From NCBI GenBank assembly GCA_015680685.1, contig MNCI01004050.1, positions 113,242-177,241 on the forward strand: a stretch of DNA of 64,000 bases, given 5' to 3'. The notes beneath the pieces are model-generated. The model ran no database searches. It saw only the letters and a program-made list of their open reading frames with translations, and was not told the DNA's origin. Positions 10,588 to 22,134 of the stretch are shown in pieces; the first letter of the stretch is position 1, and every line of letters begins with the position of its first letter. The stretch comes from Gnetum montanum (lineage: Eukaryota; Streptophyta; Gnetopsida; Gnetales; Gnetaceae). The position numbers were made by a program, and so were the translations under genes.

Positions 10588-11849
10588 TATGTAGAATGAC
10601 CTAGACTAGTTAGGAGCTTATATGATAGGTGTTTCTACTAGCTTCTTTTTTAAAGTTTGGAAAGCTAGTTCGCATTCCCTGGTCCATTCGAAAGGTACGT
10701 CCTTTTTCATTAGTTTAACCAATGATTTTGCAACCTTTGAAAAGTTCTTAATAAACCTTATGTAGTAGCCAATGTGTCCAAGGAATGATCATATATCTTT
10801 TATAGTTTCTGGTTGACAAGTAATTCCTTGAATAACTTTGATCTTTTCGGGGTCCACGTCTATCCTTGTTTGTGAGATTTTATGCCCTAGTACAACACCT
10901 TCTTGGACCATCAAATGACGCTTTTCCAGTTGGGCCTTAAATTGGTTTCTACACATTGTTTTAATACTTTCTCTAATCGATCTAAGGCTTGATCAAAGTT
11001 TGCTCTATAGGTGGAGAAGTCGTCCATGAAGACCTCTGCACCGTTTCCTATCTGCTACTGGAATATGCTTAGAACTAATCATTGAAACATTACAAGGGCA
11101 TTGCACTAGCCAAACGACATCTATTTGTATGCAAATGTTCCCCAGGGACTGATGAACATAGTCTTGGCTTGGTCTTCTAGGGCTATTTGTATTTGGTTGT
11201 ACCCACTATACCCATCCAGAAAACTATAGTAGCGATGCCCTGTGATGGTGTCTAAGACTTGGTCAACGAATGGCAATGGAAAGTGGTCCTTGAATGTTGC
11301 CATATTTAGTAGCCTGAAATCTATGCACACCCTCTATTTGCCTCCTTTTTTGGGCACTATAACTAAGGGGCTAACTCATTCACTATCAGCAATGGGGTAG
11401 ATGAACCTAGCTTTTAGAAGCTGTTCAATTTCTTCCTTAACTACTTGCTTCAGCTTTGGGTTCAATCACCTCTACGGTTGTCTTTGAGGCTTCATGTAGG
11501 TGTTGGTGTAAATTCTATGTTGGCATATCCTAGGATCTATTCCAATTAATTCAGGATATGACCAAGTGAAGACTTTCAACCATTTATTTATTACCTTCAG
11601 CAGTCTTTCTTTATGTTGAGGAGCAAGCTTCACGTTAATAATTACTAGTTTTCCATTTTTAAGAAACATGTATTCCATATCGGTGGGCAATGGTTTTAGC
11701 TCAAGGGGCTCTTGCTTAAACTTATCAGGGATTTCCAACTTCCCCCAGTTGATATTTTCAAGGTCAAGACTTTCAAGTTGGCGATGGACTTGCTCTAATG
11801 TGTCTATGCTATCGATGTAAGTGCAAGTCAAACCCTCAATTGGTTCCAT
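10588..11849 (-). pseudogene. A2 reverse transcriptase (RT) with PR-RT linker
   Basis: Linker 11472-11849 reads MEPIEGLTCTYIDSID and ends in the RT entry region (IGIDPRICQHRI). RT core motifs follow: VSPLVIVPKKGGKQRVC near 11340-11420, CIDFRLLNMATFKDHFPLP and FLDGYSGYNQI within 11121-11330, and the catalytic box AEVFMDDFSTY at about 11010-11045. The VFMDDFS form is typical of Athila-type RTs. Several stops, mostly TAG or TGA, and at least one frameshift before RNase H break the frame. RT copies element RNA into cDNA in the particle. Confidence 0.87.
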
Positions 11850-11937
11850 GCATATAGTTGAACTGCTCTCTTGATCAGTTGTTAGCCACTGGGTGCCTTC
11901 CTATCTTGTGGCTGCTGCATATAGGCATCTTTGTATA

Positions 11938-12417
11938 TCAATCACTTGTGCACACTGATTGCATGTAGGCAATGTTAAATGTTGTACAAAGCATGACTTC
12001 TGACCCTGTGTCACTGTATGCGATGCATGGAACTTTCTTCTTCTTGATCTTTCCAAATGTATTTTCCTTTGATATTTCCAAGGAAAGATCATGGATTCCT
12101 AGGCACGCATCAATTGTGCTTAGCCATGCTCTTCCCATTATGATTGGGAAGTCCCCCTTATTGTTGTTTACTTGAATCACTAGGAAGTCAGCTGGATACA
12201 ACCACCCACAAATAGTGGTGACAATGTCCTCCACTAGTCCCAACGGGATAGTGATGGACTGGTCGACCAACTCTAAATGAATGTTACTCTTTTTTAGCGG
12301 AGGTAGGTTCCAGGCCTTGTACATTTCTTGAGAAATCAAGTTGAAACCAGAACCTGAATCCAAAAGAGCTTTGCATGGCTCATTTCCAATAATTTGTAGA
12401 TATATTAGAGGACTCAC
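11938..12417 (-). pseudogene. A2 aspartic protease (PR)
   Basis: The domain has LLDSGSGFNLISQEMYKA with the DSG active site, IPLGLVEDIVTTICG, and the C-terminal DFPIIMGRAWLSTIDACLGI. It corresponds residue by residue to the A1 protease (2640-2939) and to the ruined G1 copy (62440-62690). It is open over 159 codons and is among the better preserved parts of A2, but gag upstream and RT downstream are in other frames. Minus-strand frame changes show that gag-pol can no longer be read as one protein. Confidence 0.88.
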
Positions 12418-15016
12418 AAAATTAGAGAATTTCCTAGGAAGATGGTCATCTTTTATTCAATTGATAACGACATGAGTTAACATGACTGTATGTGTTGAGC
12501 ATGGTTTTTGGGTTGAAGGGAGCTCTGAAGTTTTGATTGGTAATGAGGTGTCTAAAGGATTAGCTTCTTGTGGTTGCAAGGGCTTAGTTGGACTGTTGGT
12601 TCTAAAGAAAGGTCTTTTTTCATGCGGTTGTTAGAATCAACAGTAGGTTGAGCGTTAATAGCCCTTGTGGCGTTACGTTGCTGTGGCTGGGTAGGGAGTT
12701 CACCTTGCATAGTTGGAGTAGGTGGTAATAGAGTTAAGGATGGAAGAGGTATAACTTGATGAGAAGGATGGTATGTTTGTGGAACATCGCCCCTAGGAGA
12801 AGGAGTCCTATAATACTCATGAGCTTGGTAGTGAGGTTGAGGAGTAATGTGACCAGTAGAGTCACATGGAGAGATTGGCTATTACACGTAATATCCATAC
12901 ATGTCAAGTTTCCAGTAAGGATACTATTGCCTTGGTGGTGGCATTCCCCATGATTGTGGGTACTTCCATTGTTGATACTGCTCGATTGGTTGTGGTGGAG
13001 TTCCACTTGGATAATACATTAAGCGTTGGTGGAACTGTCTTGAGTTACCTTAAGGATAAGGTAACCTTTGGGGTGTTTGCCTTCTATTTAATTGTGGGTT
13101 AAGTGCATACACCCCAGACTCCTACATATGTGAGATTATAGGGCAACATCTCTTAGGATGGTCATATTAGCATATCTCACATCCACTATCATTGTCCGTA
13201 TCTAAATTCACAACCTCCTTGATGATGGCAACTTTGCCCTTACCCTTGTTACATGCATGTTCAATTTCTCTCTTTTTTCTTTTTTCATGATCACTACCTT
13301 GCTCTCTAGACTCCTCTACTATTTTAAGAATAATTTGAAATCTATCATTTAGGGAATCCCACATTTGGTCTACCTTTGCTGATACTTTCAATGCTAATTT
13401 TTGGATAGGCAAGGTTTTCCTATTCACCATTTCTTCAAGTGGTGACTCTTCTTCATCCATACAAAATCTTACTCCCCTCTTTTGGAGGGAAGGATCTTTA
13501 TTATATTCCTCCACACTCTCTCTTTTCCTTAGCTCACCTTCTTCTTTAGCAACTTGCTCTAATAATCTTTGAACTTGATGGGTCCTAAGCTCAAATAGCC
13601 TCCCTTGGGCATGCGTCCCAAAGGTTCTTCGCATTTCATGCCTAAGCCCATCTATGAGATGGCATAGTTGATCCCTCTACGAATGACCATGGCTAGGAGA
13701 ACGATGTAACAATGCATAATAGTGGCCCATAGCAGTATCCAAGGATTCATGGCCTCCTTGTTTCCATCCTTGGATTTTCTTTCAAGGTTGGACACTCTAG
13801 AGTACGTTTGGTACTTATTGTTGAACAATTCTAACGTGGTACTCCACCTACAAATGGATTTTAGTTCTAAGGACCAGTACCAACTCTTCGCTTCTTTGAC
13901 TAGTGTCCTTGGGAACAACTTAAGTTTTTGCCATTTTCTTTTTATGTTTTGTAAGGCACATGCACCATGAAATGCTTGTAGATGATTTTAAAGATCAGCG
14001 TTGTACCCCCTTTCGAATCGTGGGATGTTATTCATTTCTAATCTCTTGATCCTACTATCTTTTTGGTGCCTTGTTGGGATTCTAACAGCCTCAGTTATGT
14101 CTAGCATACTTCAAGTAGCGAGTAGTAGTTCATCGTGATCATCTCTTCTGTGGCGTCTATGATGCCCATGTTGTTCCCTAGTCTCCCTTCTTTCACAGTG
14201 TGTTTCTCTAGAGTGCCCTCGTCCCCTTTCTCAACTATTTTGTCTACGACTCCCATTTCGCTTACCCTTATCCTCATGGTCTTTTTCTTTATGACTGCAT
14301 CTAGATCCTAAAGGAGAGGGTGAAGGAGATGATGAAGGTGAAGAAGAAGGAGGACCATCATCATGTCGACGCTTGCTTCCTTCTCTTCGGTGGTTGTGAC
14401 CCTGATTGCAGTTACGATCAGAATGTCCATCTTTGTCATGTGTTCATGTTCCTTTTTTAGGCCCTTTATGTCTATTGGTACCAAAATTTGAGTTATGGAT
14501 AGTTGAGTAGAGATTCTGATACCCAAGCCCTTGACCGAAGTCAACGAGAGGAACATCATTACGTGGTCGACTGCTTGAGGTAGGTTCATCACCCTCATTT
14601 TCGCTTAGGACATGTGGGACATTCTGTGACAACTTTCCTTTCATGAATTCATGACGTCTCTCCTATTGTAAATTCCTTTAATGTTGTGCCTCCGTGGGTT
14701 GATACTCTCTCGAGTCATGATCATGCACAATGTACTCTGTGTGTAAGTGCTGCATACCAATTCATGTGAGATCATGAAGAAGCATGCTCGAGATAGAGTG
14801 ATCAGGATGTAATACTATGTTACCTTCTAAATCTCGCCAACGTAGTTGTTCATCCTAGTGGAGGATAAAGGTAAAGTTTGGTACATATTGATCAGGATGA
14901 ACATATACCACACGAAACTATTGAGGGACCGGGGGATTATCATGTGTAGTATGCCTCCGATTGTTCCTTGTATCAGACCTAGGTGATGAAACACTTTCAT
15001 ACAAAGAAGGAGCCAT
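12418..15016 (-). pseudogene. gag: A2 gag, degenerate
   Basis: The likely start is the ATG at 15016-15014 (MAPSLYESVSSPRSDTRNN), which aligns with the A1 gag start. A TAG follows after about 33 codons. Then come a Ser/Arg/His-rich part (14200-14640), the capsid part LFNNKYQTYSRVSNLERK (13652-13918), a charged segment with KMGKGK-like repeats (13167-13634), a zinc-knuckle remnant CEIC-x3-H near 13150-13180 and the proline/glutamine-rich tail (12480-13006). There are numerous stops and at least four frame changes. Role: structural protein of the virus-like particle. Confidence 0.85.
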
Positions 15017-15093
15017 GATTGTCTATTTATTATGATTGTTCGTTCCAATGATGTGGAAGATTTCCTATGTTCTGGTTAGCGCGCAAACAACAA

Positions 15094-15113
15094 AGTCCCC
15101 AGCAATGGTTCCA
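15094..15113 (-). promoter_or_regulatory. A2 primer-binding site (tRNA-Asp type)
   Basis: On the minus strand TGGAACCATTGCTGGGGACT starts one base after the 5' LTR. It fits the plant tRNA-Asp 3' end complement (TGGCGCCGTTGCCGGGGA) apart from transition-type and single changes. C1, D1 and F1 have related sites, which supports one primer for all. Confidence 0.75.
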
Positions 15114-15114
15114 A

Positions 15115-15456
15115 TGATGAGCGATGAGATATCCCTACGCTCAACCATACAAATACGAGCATCCATGCACAATTCAGTTGAATTCTAAGGACTAAGTGCT
15201 TATGCGCCTTTGTAGAACAAGAATGGGTTGATCAATCGTTGTCTTCCCAAGCTTACTTGTATGTCATGATTGTATGGTTAAGTAAACTTGAGGCATATTA
15301 TTTTTATACTTTTTTGTGCTTTTATGTATTACTACTAATAAGGGAGGAGATAGATAACTAAGTAACTAATTTAATTTGACTACTTATTAACTAGGCTCTA
15401 AGTGATCCTAACATTAGTATCCTTTTTCACTTGTTGTACACATCCTGAACTAGTGC
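15115..15456 (-). repeat. A2 5' LTR, segment next to the internal region
   Basis: It begins TGATGAGCGATGAG and runs collinear with 5942-6300 of the A2 3' LTR, then stops exactly at AGTGC where T1 begins. The rest of this LTR is found at 34381-34849. Confidence 0.9.
15452..15456. repeat. T1 target-site duplication, left (AGTGC)
   Basis: AGTGC here and at 34376-34380 flank T1. The A2 3' LTR (6274-6290) shows the same site with only one AGTGC, which is an internal empty-site control. Confidence 0.93.
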
Positions 15457-16839
15457 TGAAACACCACAAAATTTTGAGCTTAGTACTTTTCCAACAAGAA
15501 TCAAGCTAAGTCACGATGCTCCCCAGCATGACTAAAGCTTGAGGGCCCCACAGACAGCTTCAAGCAGAGTCGAGCTCAACGAGGAGCAGTTCCTTGGGAC
15601 CCGCCGACGACCACGACAACATATGCTATTAAACATGGTAACTTCGGAGATTAAAATACTTAGTCTTCACTAAGTATACATTCTCAGCGTATACGCCCAA
15701 GTTTGCATTCACAGCGTACACGCCTCACATGTACGCTCAGCATGTATGACTGAGGTATATGTCCGGCATTCAACCCCCGAAGATGGCATGGAAATAGCAT
15801 TTCAGAGCAAGATTTGGTACAAGGCATCAACTCACACGAATAGAGCAATTATCAGATGTTGACATCGTGCATCCTAGAGTCTATACGTTGAGCATGTACA
15901 TCCTACACGTCCAACGTATACGCCCAACATACACAGCGTATATGTCCAACGTATACGCCCAGCGGACACAACATATATGCCGAGCGTATACGCCCAGCAG
16001 ACACAGCGTATACACCTAGCATGTACAAAGTATCAAATCAAGGTCAATCGAGCTGAACATCTACAGGAAGCATCTTCATGACATCCGAATTCAAATCTGA
16101 AGGACGAATGACTTCTTCTATTCTGATCAAGTTTGTACGCCGAGGTCACATGTCTAGCATGTATACGTTGACGTATAGCAGTATACGCTGGTGTACAGCA
16201 CGCTGTATACTTGTAAATTTTATTCTTTCGCACTCGATCAACGTGCCACATGTCACTCAACCCGAGTTTAATGACTAAACCTATATAAAAACCCCAATTT
16301 TTCATTAGATCGGTGTGGGCAATTTTGAACAAACCAGAGACGCTGAGAAACCAGAGCAAAAACCCTATACGCTAGACCTCGACCTTGCACACTGAGCATA
16401 CAGCTTTTACGCTGTGCTTGCAGTTGAACCTAGCATACAGTCATCCCTGCATTCACCGAGGCTATTCGTCTGCCTTGTGTCAGAGTCACAACTGCGTTAG
16501 ACCGTTGCATTGTAACTCTCATTTTGCAATAATATTGCTACATTTCTCTACTAAAATCTATTACAGTTTTTCATTCATTGTTGCATGTTTACTATTTACA
16601 CTCTTATACGTTTACGCTCTATTTTACATTCGTTATGCCGTTTACATATAACCCAACGTATAACATATTGGTGTACGTTCGGGGAAATCCTTGCCTGATT
16701 CGCGTGCATACCATTCAAGGTACTCTGCCTTCGTAATTCCAGCTTGCCCTCAAGTGAAGGTAGGGTCTTTTGTGCGTGTCCAAAGATCTCCAGGTTTCTG
16801 TTTCATTCCAGCCGGAGACCGCCGATTTCGGACGATACA
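15457..16839 (+). repeat. T1 5' LTR
   Basis: It runs from TGAAACACC to GACGATACA. U3 (15660-16020 and 16140-16210) is packed with the short motif CAGCGTATACGC and variants; the TATA box CTATATAAAA is at 16281-16290. It pairs with 32955-34375. The 3' copy ends ...TACT where this one ends ...TACA, a single terminal substitution. Confidence 0.93.
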
Positions 16840-16844
16840 GAAAA

Positions 16845-16862
16845 TGGCGCTAGAAGGAGGGC
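16845..16862 (+). promoter_or_regulatory. T1 primer-binding site
   Basis: TGGCGCTAGAAGGAGGGC begins five bases after the 5' LTR. It starts with TGG, as a complement of tRNA CCA must, and sits where minus-strand synthesis would start. It differs from the tRNA-Asp-type sites of the other elements; I do not assign the tRNA. Confidence 0.75.
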
Positions 16863-16892
16863 CAAAAACTGCTTAAAAGTTACTGTGCCTTA

Positions 16893-17245
16893 GAACTCCT
16901 AGCGTCTACGCTGTTGAGTATACGCTGACCCTGTCTGCAAGAAATCCCAGCGTCTACATTGCTGAGTATATGCTGACCCTGTTTGCAAAATTCCCAGCGT
17001 CTACGCTGCTAAGTTTACATTGACTTTGTTTACAAAACTCCTAGTGTCTACGCTGCTGACGTATACGCTGCACGCTCTACGCTGTAGACTCTATCTACAC
17101 TGTTGACGTATACGCTGCACACTATACGCTGACTCTGTCTGCGCTGTAGACGTATACGCTGCACACTGTACGGTGACTCTGTCTGTGCTGCAGACTGTAC
17201 GATGACTCTGTCTACGCTGTAGACTCTGTCTACGCTGCTCACGTA
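16893..17245 (+). repeat. T1 leader repeats rich in GTATACGCTG / GTCTACGCTG
   Basis: Imperfect tandem repeats lie between primer site and gag. The first three units (about 60 bp each) share CAGCGTCTACGCTGCTGAG, TATACGCTGACCCTGTCTGC and a short A-rich tail; later units shorten to combinations of GACGTATACGCTGCAC, ACTCTGTCTACGCTG and GTAGAC. The core is the LTR motif. Confidence 0.8.
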
Positions 17246-17299
17246 CCAAGCATACTAGTTTCATACCCCTTCACTGTATCGTATTCTCAACCATTCATC

Positions 17300-20200
17300 A
17301 TGAACACTGTGAACTCCAACGCTACAACCACGCAGGTCACAAACCTTGTAGGCACCATGGCCGTTCAACAGCCCATGGTGCAACCCATAATGGGGCCTTG
17401 TCGGTCTCTTAGATTACAAGGGAGGAACCCATCGTCTAACATCATAACTCAGGACCAATACAATTTCATATGCGTGAAAATACAAGCCAGCCTCGCCATA
17501 GACCAAACCGAACTGGAAGTTAAGAGGCAATACGAACTCTTCTATATGGGAGGAAAAGAGTTCATTCCTTTCCTGTATGATATCATCCCTCTCCCAGAGC
17601 ACTACTCTGAGATGATCTTGCAACTCCTCCTACAAAGGAGCCAGTCTTTAGACTAGTCTCTGGCAAATCCTCAATTGGAAGAGGAAGATGACTTCGCGGC
17701 TCAATCTGAGCATGAAGATTCGTACCATACCCTTAGTCCACAGACCTATGCAAACCCTTTGTTCCATCCAGCCACAGGGGAAATTACATCCCTTCAACCA
17801 TTTAAATTCACCCAAGCGTAAATACCTCAATAAAAATCATCCACACTTGTTCATATTCCTCCTGCAACTGATCCGCAACTCAACACACTGCCCCTTGCTA
17901 TTCCCCTATTGCAACAATACCTCCATTCTCGCAAATACAACCGCCTCATAATGATCTAGGAACAACCTTCCGGCCCCGAGTGATCAGGATGCCGCATGTA
18001 ATACTGACTTCTACATCCGCTCACTACATACCGCGGATCCCAACTCAAGGAGCATCCTTTGCAACTGTAACCCAACAAGTTCAGGGGATTCCTACACAAA
18101 ACATGACCGGGCAATGGACAGTGATTGGTGCCCAATCACATCAACCCCCTCATTATAAGATACCACCCCACACAATCTTGCGAGCTAACATCCCCCAAGT
18201 ACAACTGCAACGACAACAACAACCCCTTACCTACAACGTGCCGCCCTTCGCACCACCCACAACAAATATCCCGCAAGTACAACCTTCGACCACACAACTT
18301 TCTGCCTTCCAACCCACTGTCCAACAATCTAATCTGTACACCGTACAACATCCCCAACCTGCTATCTCCCCTAGTGCCCAAGACTGGGCTGACGCTAAAA
18401 AGCTAATGAAGGAACTAACTGACGAGGTCAAACGCCTCAAAACAGGCCCCGACGAAGAACTGAAGGTAGTGGACTTCTATCACGATGACCCTATTAGCTC
18501 TTCGGTCCTGCCCCTAACATTATCCAAAGGTGTATCTTTGCCTACGCTGACTAAATACAATGGGGAGACAGACCCCAATGCTCACCTCATAACCTTTAGA
18601 CTAGAGTGTGCGCTACTTCAAGCATGGCCACATGCCATTCTACGAGTATTCCCCATGTCCCTCACTGAAAGAGCACTTGATTGGTATCGGGCCTTGCCAC
18701 GGAACTCAATATCTTTTCTAGAAGATTTGTTGCACCAATTCGTCACTAGGTTCAAGTATAACTTGAAACCCGAAGCAACACTAGATAGCCTCATACAGGT
18801 CAAGTAAGCACCCCTTGAACTTGTCCAAAAATTCATCCAACGGTGGAGTGCTACTCTTAATGAGCTCCATGAGCCCATCCCAGAGACGTACCTCCTCACC
18901 ATCTTAAAAGGGGTTGTCAATTATTTTGTGAAATCCAAACTATATTATCTCAATGCACGCACTCTGAGTCAAGCGTTTGTACAGATCAAGAACATAGAGG
19001 AGGTAGCACAGAATAGCCATGATCTTGCATATTCAGCCTTTAAGAACCAACACAGTAAGAAAGATAAAGAAAAGGTTAAAACAACTATAGCGGTAGTAGC
19101 AGAAACACAACAAGCAAATGTGGGACAATAGAGTAAACCACCTATTGCCCTTGCTAATTATGCTAAACCTGCTCCTGTGACGATGCCTGAAACATCCACA
19201 TCACAAAACCCCACATCGGGTTGTACGAGAAACTTCGAGAGGAAAGAACCCTCTCAATACACACCACTACCCATGAAACCATCGCAGTTGTTCGACCAAC
19301 TCCTGAAGGCTAGAATAATGAAACATAAATAGTTGTCCTCTGCAGTGATCCAAAGGCATGATCGGTTCTGTCAATTGGTTCAGAACCCAAGCCTAGCAAC
19401 GCCAGATGAGCCCCCAGTACCAAAAGGCTTTAGAATGGACCGTTTCTGTGATTATCATCAATGTAATGGGCATGGCACGAATTACTGTTTCACCCTAAAA
19501 TAAGACATCCAACGAATGATCGACGAAGGTCAAATTATTTTTGATGAGGCTAACCCGGTCCAACCACAAAACTAGGCCATGGGTTTGTATAAAGACCTTC
19601 TAAATACCAAAGAGGCACCGTACGTGATTAACACAATATACCTTGATAACGAACCCGAAACACCTAGCATTAACACCGTCTATTCCGACCATGATCAACA
19701 AATGCCTAACAAACCATTTGTAGTGTGTATTCCTCCCATTGTACAAACACCTGTGCCTCAACCATCATACTCCCCGCAGAAACCTTTCGTCATTCGAGTA
19801 CCCCCCATCGTAGCAACTTCTAACACCCTGACACATGAAAAACCATACGTGGTGTGTGTACCTTCCGCCGCTACTACCGTAAACTCACAAACACCTCCTA
19901 TTCGACCTGCCCCCTACATAGTCCGAGTGCCACATGCCATCGTAATAGTGGAGGTACAACCTCCAACTAGGCCAACGCCATACGTCGTTAGGACACTCGA
20001 ACATCCTGGTGACCACCAGTCCTTCACTTCGCAAGCACAGAATAAATCGAGCCCCTATGTCATGAAGGTGCCCAGCCAACCTGACACTCAACTGCATGCA
20101 ACTGTCCAACCACAACCCCGCCCTTCTCCATATGTAGTACAGGTTCCAAAGCAACCTGAGGTCCCGAAACCAACTGCACCCCCACGCCACACATGAGAAC

Positions 20201-20610
20201 ACTTAGCAGATAAGCTTACACGCAAACGCTTGGAGAAGGAGCGTCAATGGCTAGCCTTAGGACCTCCTAAACCTACCCTACTAAATGCGGTACCCATGAC
20301 ACCACATAACGATAAACAAAACACAGGCTATGAGGGTGAATCATTCGGAAAACATGATACACCCAAATCAACGATTCCGAACAAAAATGACAAACCAACT
20401 ATGCATGAAATAAAACTGTTGGGCCCAATGGACCAAGTCACTGCCGAAAAACATGCGCCCAACAATAGAGATCTAGCAACGGCTGTAATGCAAGTCATGC
20501 AGGCACTCAAACAAAAAAAACGCTTCACTAAGCTTATACGACCTAGTGTTAACATCTCACACTCATTGCAAAGCTCTAGTGCACATGTTAACATCTATCC
20601 AAGTAAGTGA
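17300..20610 (+). pseudogene. gag: T1 gag with proline-rich tail and PYVV repeats
   Basis: The first piece (17300-17656) starts MNTVNSNATTTQVTN at an ATG close to the leader. From 17980 the reading stays in one frame to 20610, interrupted by in-frame stops, mostly TAG, TAA and TGA. The retrotransposon gag domain lies at 18540-18810 (VFPMSLTERALDWYRALP, QFVTRFKYN). A Tat-type zinc knuckle, CDYHQCNGHGTNYC, is at about 19448-19490. The tail (19579-20196) holds seven imperfect repeats of a PYVVxVP motif. A run of eight A at about 20513-20520 precedes a switch into the protease frame. Gag forms the particle and binds the RNA. Confidence 0.88.
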
Positions 20611-21070
20611 AGACTTGCCTCCAAATGAACCTTCAATTCATGCGGTAATGTACTCGCCTCAAGGGTCAACTCTTAAGCCACTAAGTTTCCACAATGACAA
20701 CATTAAGTTAGATGAGAAAACGGGAGAGGTAACAACAGCCCCTATGTTCATAACAATACGAATAAATCAATTCAAGATACATAGGGTCCATGTAGATGAT
20801 GGAGTTGCCACAAACGTAGTGCCATATCCCATCGTCGAGCAACTGGGGCTTACAGAGCTAATCAGACCAACTGCCACCACATGCTTGTAATCATTCAGCG
20901 GCTCGTGCATGATAGTTAAAGGCACCGTGACTTTAGACTTTATAGCAAGGGATCAATTCCCCACATCCGCCAACTTTGTGGTAATCGACGAAATGCCAGG
21001 GTTCAATCTAATATTGGGGAGGCCTTGGCTAGCCCAACTAAAAGCAGTCTCTTCCCCCATACACCAATAA
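20546..21070 (+). pseudogene. T1 aspartic protease (PR)
   Basis: The frame is +1 to gag. It reads APMFITIRINQFKIHRVHVD with the active-site region VDDGVATNVVPYPIVEQLGL, then a TAA at 20888-20890, then GTVTLDFIARDQFP and the C-terminal signature FNLILGRPWLAQLKAVSS, ending at TAA 21068-21070. The active site reads DDG rather than DTG or DSG; D-x-G with SS/LN neighbours is usual in this lineage (VDDGSSLN), so here the two Ser are lost. About 170 residues, normal for a retropepsin. It would cut gag-pol. The next pol domain, RT, starts only at about 27340. Confidence 0.85.
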
Positions 21071-22134
21071 ATTCACCTACCTTACGAAGGTGGCAAAATC
21101 GTTAGACATGGGGAGGCTACTACACCCATCATCTCATCGTACATAGACATAGACTAAGGCTCAGAGGTTAAGCTCGAAGACCCTAGACAACATGATATAA
21201 ATGAACAACAACTGATAGGCGATAATCTTTTAAACACAAATGAAAATTTACCCAAAACAGAAATACTCGGGCCTGAAATCGTACATACGCAGCCTCACTT
21301 AGAAACTACAACTGACACAGAAACCACAATGCATGCTGAAGTGCCAGAAAACACCAACAGGGGAACTATTCCATCAGATGTCTCTTGGGCTGATTACCAT
21401 TCAATGTGATCAATGAAGGAGATGCTGAATATAGAATCATACCCACTAACGCATCTCCTAATGTTAAAATGAGAAAAATCAAAAAATTACTAAACCAATA
21501 AACAACGCCACTGTCCGAAATGACGTTAAACTACAAATAGTTCGAAATGACTTTAAACTACACTCTTAGTCTGAAATGACATTAAATTACATTCAGAGTC
21601 CAGAATGATGTTAAACTATCATGTCCACAACGACATAAAACTAGCCACGATCAGAAATGGTCGGTCTACCAAGAAATCAACCCTTGTCACCTAAAACTTC
21701 CCTTGCTTACGCATGTGGCCCGAAATGGCCTTAAACTAGTGCATGTGGCCTGAAATGGCCTTAAACTAGATCATCTACCTACATGTTGTTTTCTTCCGAA
21801 TTCCAGTTCATTGTTCGAATCTACGCTTGCAATGTCGTGTTATCAATAACAATTTTCACAATTATCTGTCGCTTATAATTACATTCCTTATAATTACATT
21901 CGTGCACTACACTTAAACTGCAAAAACAAACCAAAAAATTTTATATTGTTGTGTCGTGTTTACATTTAAACTAGAAATTCACAAAAAAAAATACATATGT
22001 AGAAATACATATATACAAGTAATGATGTATAAGTACAAGAGTTAACTGATTTTATTCATCCGTTCAATACAACTCAAATCATTCAATTTACAGTTCACGT
22101 AAAAATTTGAGTCAGAATAATTTCAAAGCAAAGA
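21071..22134 (+). other. T1 post-protease tail and first TAAACT array
   Basis: 21071-21480 still reads as a decayed acidic tail in the protease frame (VKLEDPRQHDINEQQLIG). 21505-21770 holds seven or more spaced copies of a motif of the form GAAATGACNTTAAACTAC or GAAATGGCCTTAAACTAG. 21780-22134 is AT-rich with no recognisable feature. This array, the one at 26945-27245 and the one at 31159-31690 share the core TAAACT after a G/C-rich triplet. Confidence 0.65.

Larger units (their letters stand above)
5942..15456 (-). mobile_element. A2: Ty3/gypsy Athila-like element with gag and pol; continues at 34381-34849
   Basis: Read on the minus strand this has, in order, a 5' LTR (34849-34381 plus 15456-15115, split by T1), a primer site, gag, protease, RT, RNase H, integrase, a roughly 1.9-kb 3' untranslated region and the 3' LTR (6840-5942). 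The RT box VFMDDFS, the integrase order and the tRNA-Asp-like primer site point to the Athila branch, which is a family inference. No extra 3' ORF or internal TATA promoter is seen, unlike C1, D1 and E1. Frameshifts and stops occur in every domain. Confidence 0.9.
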
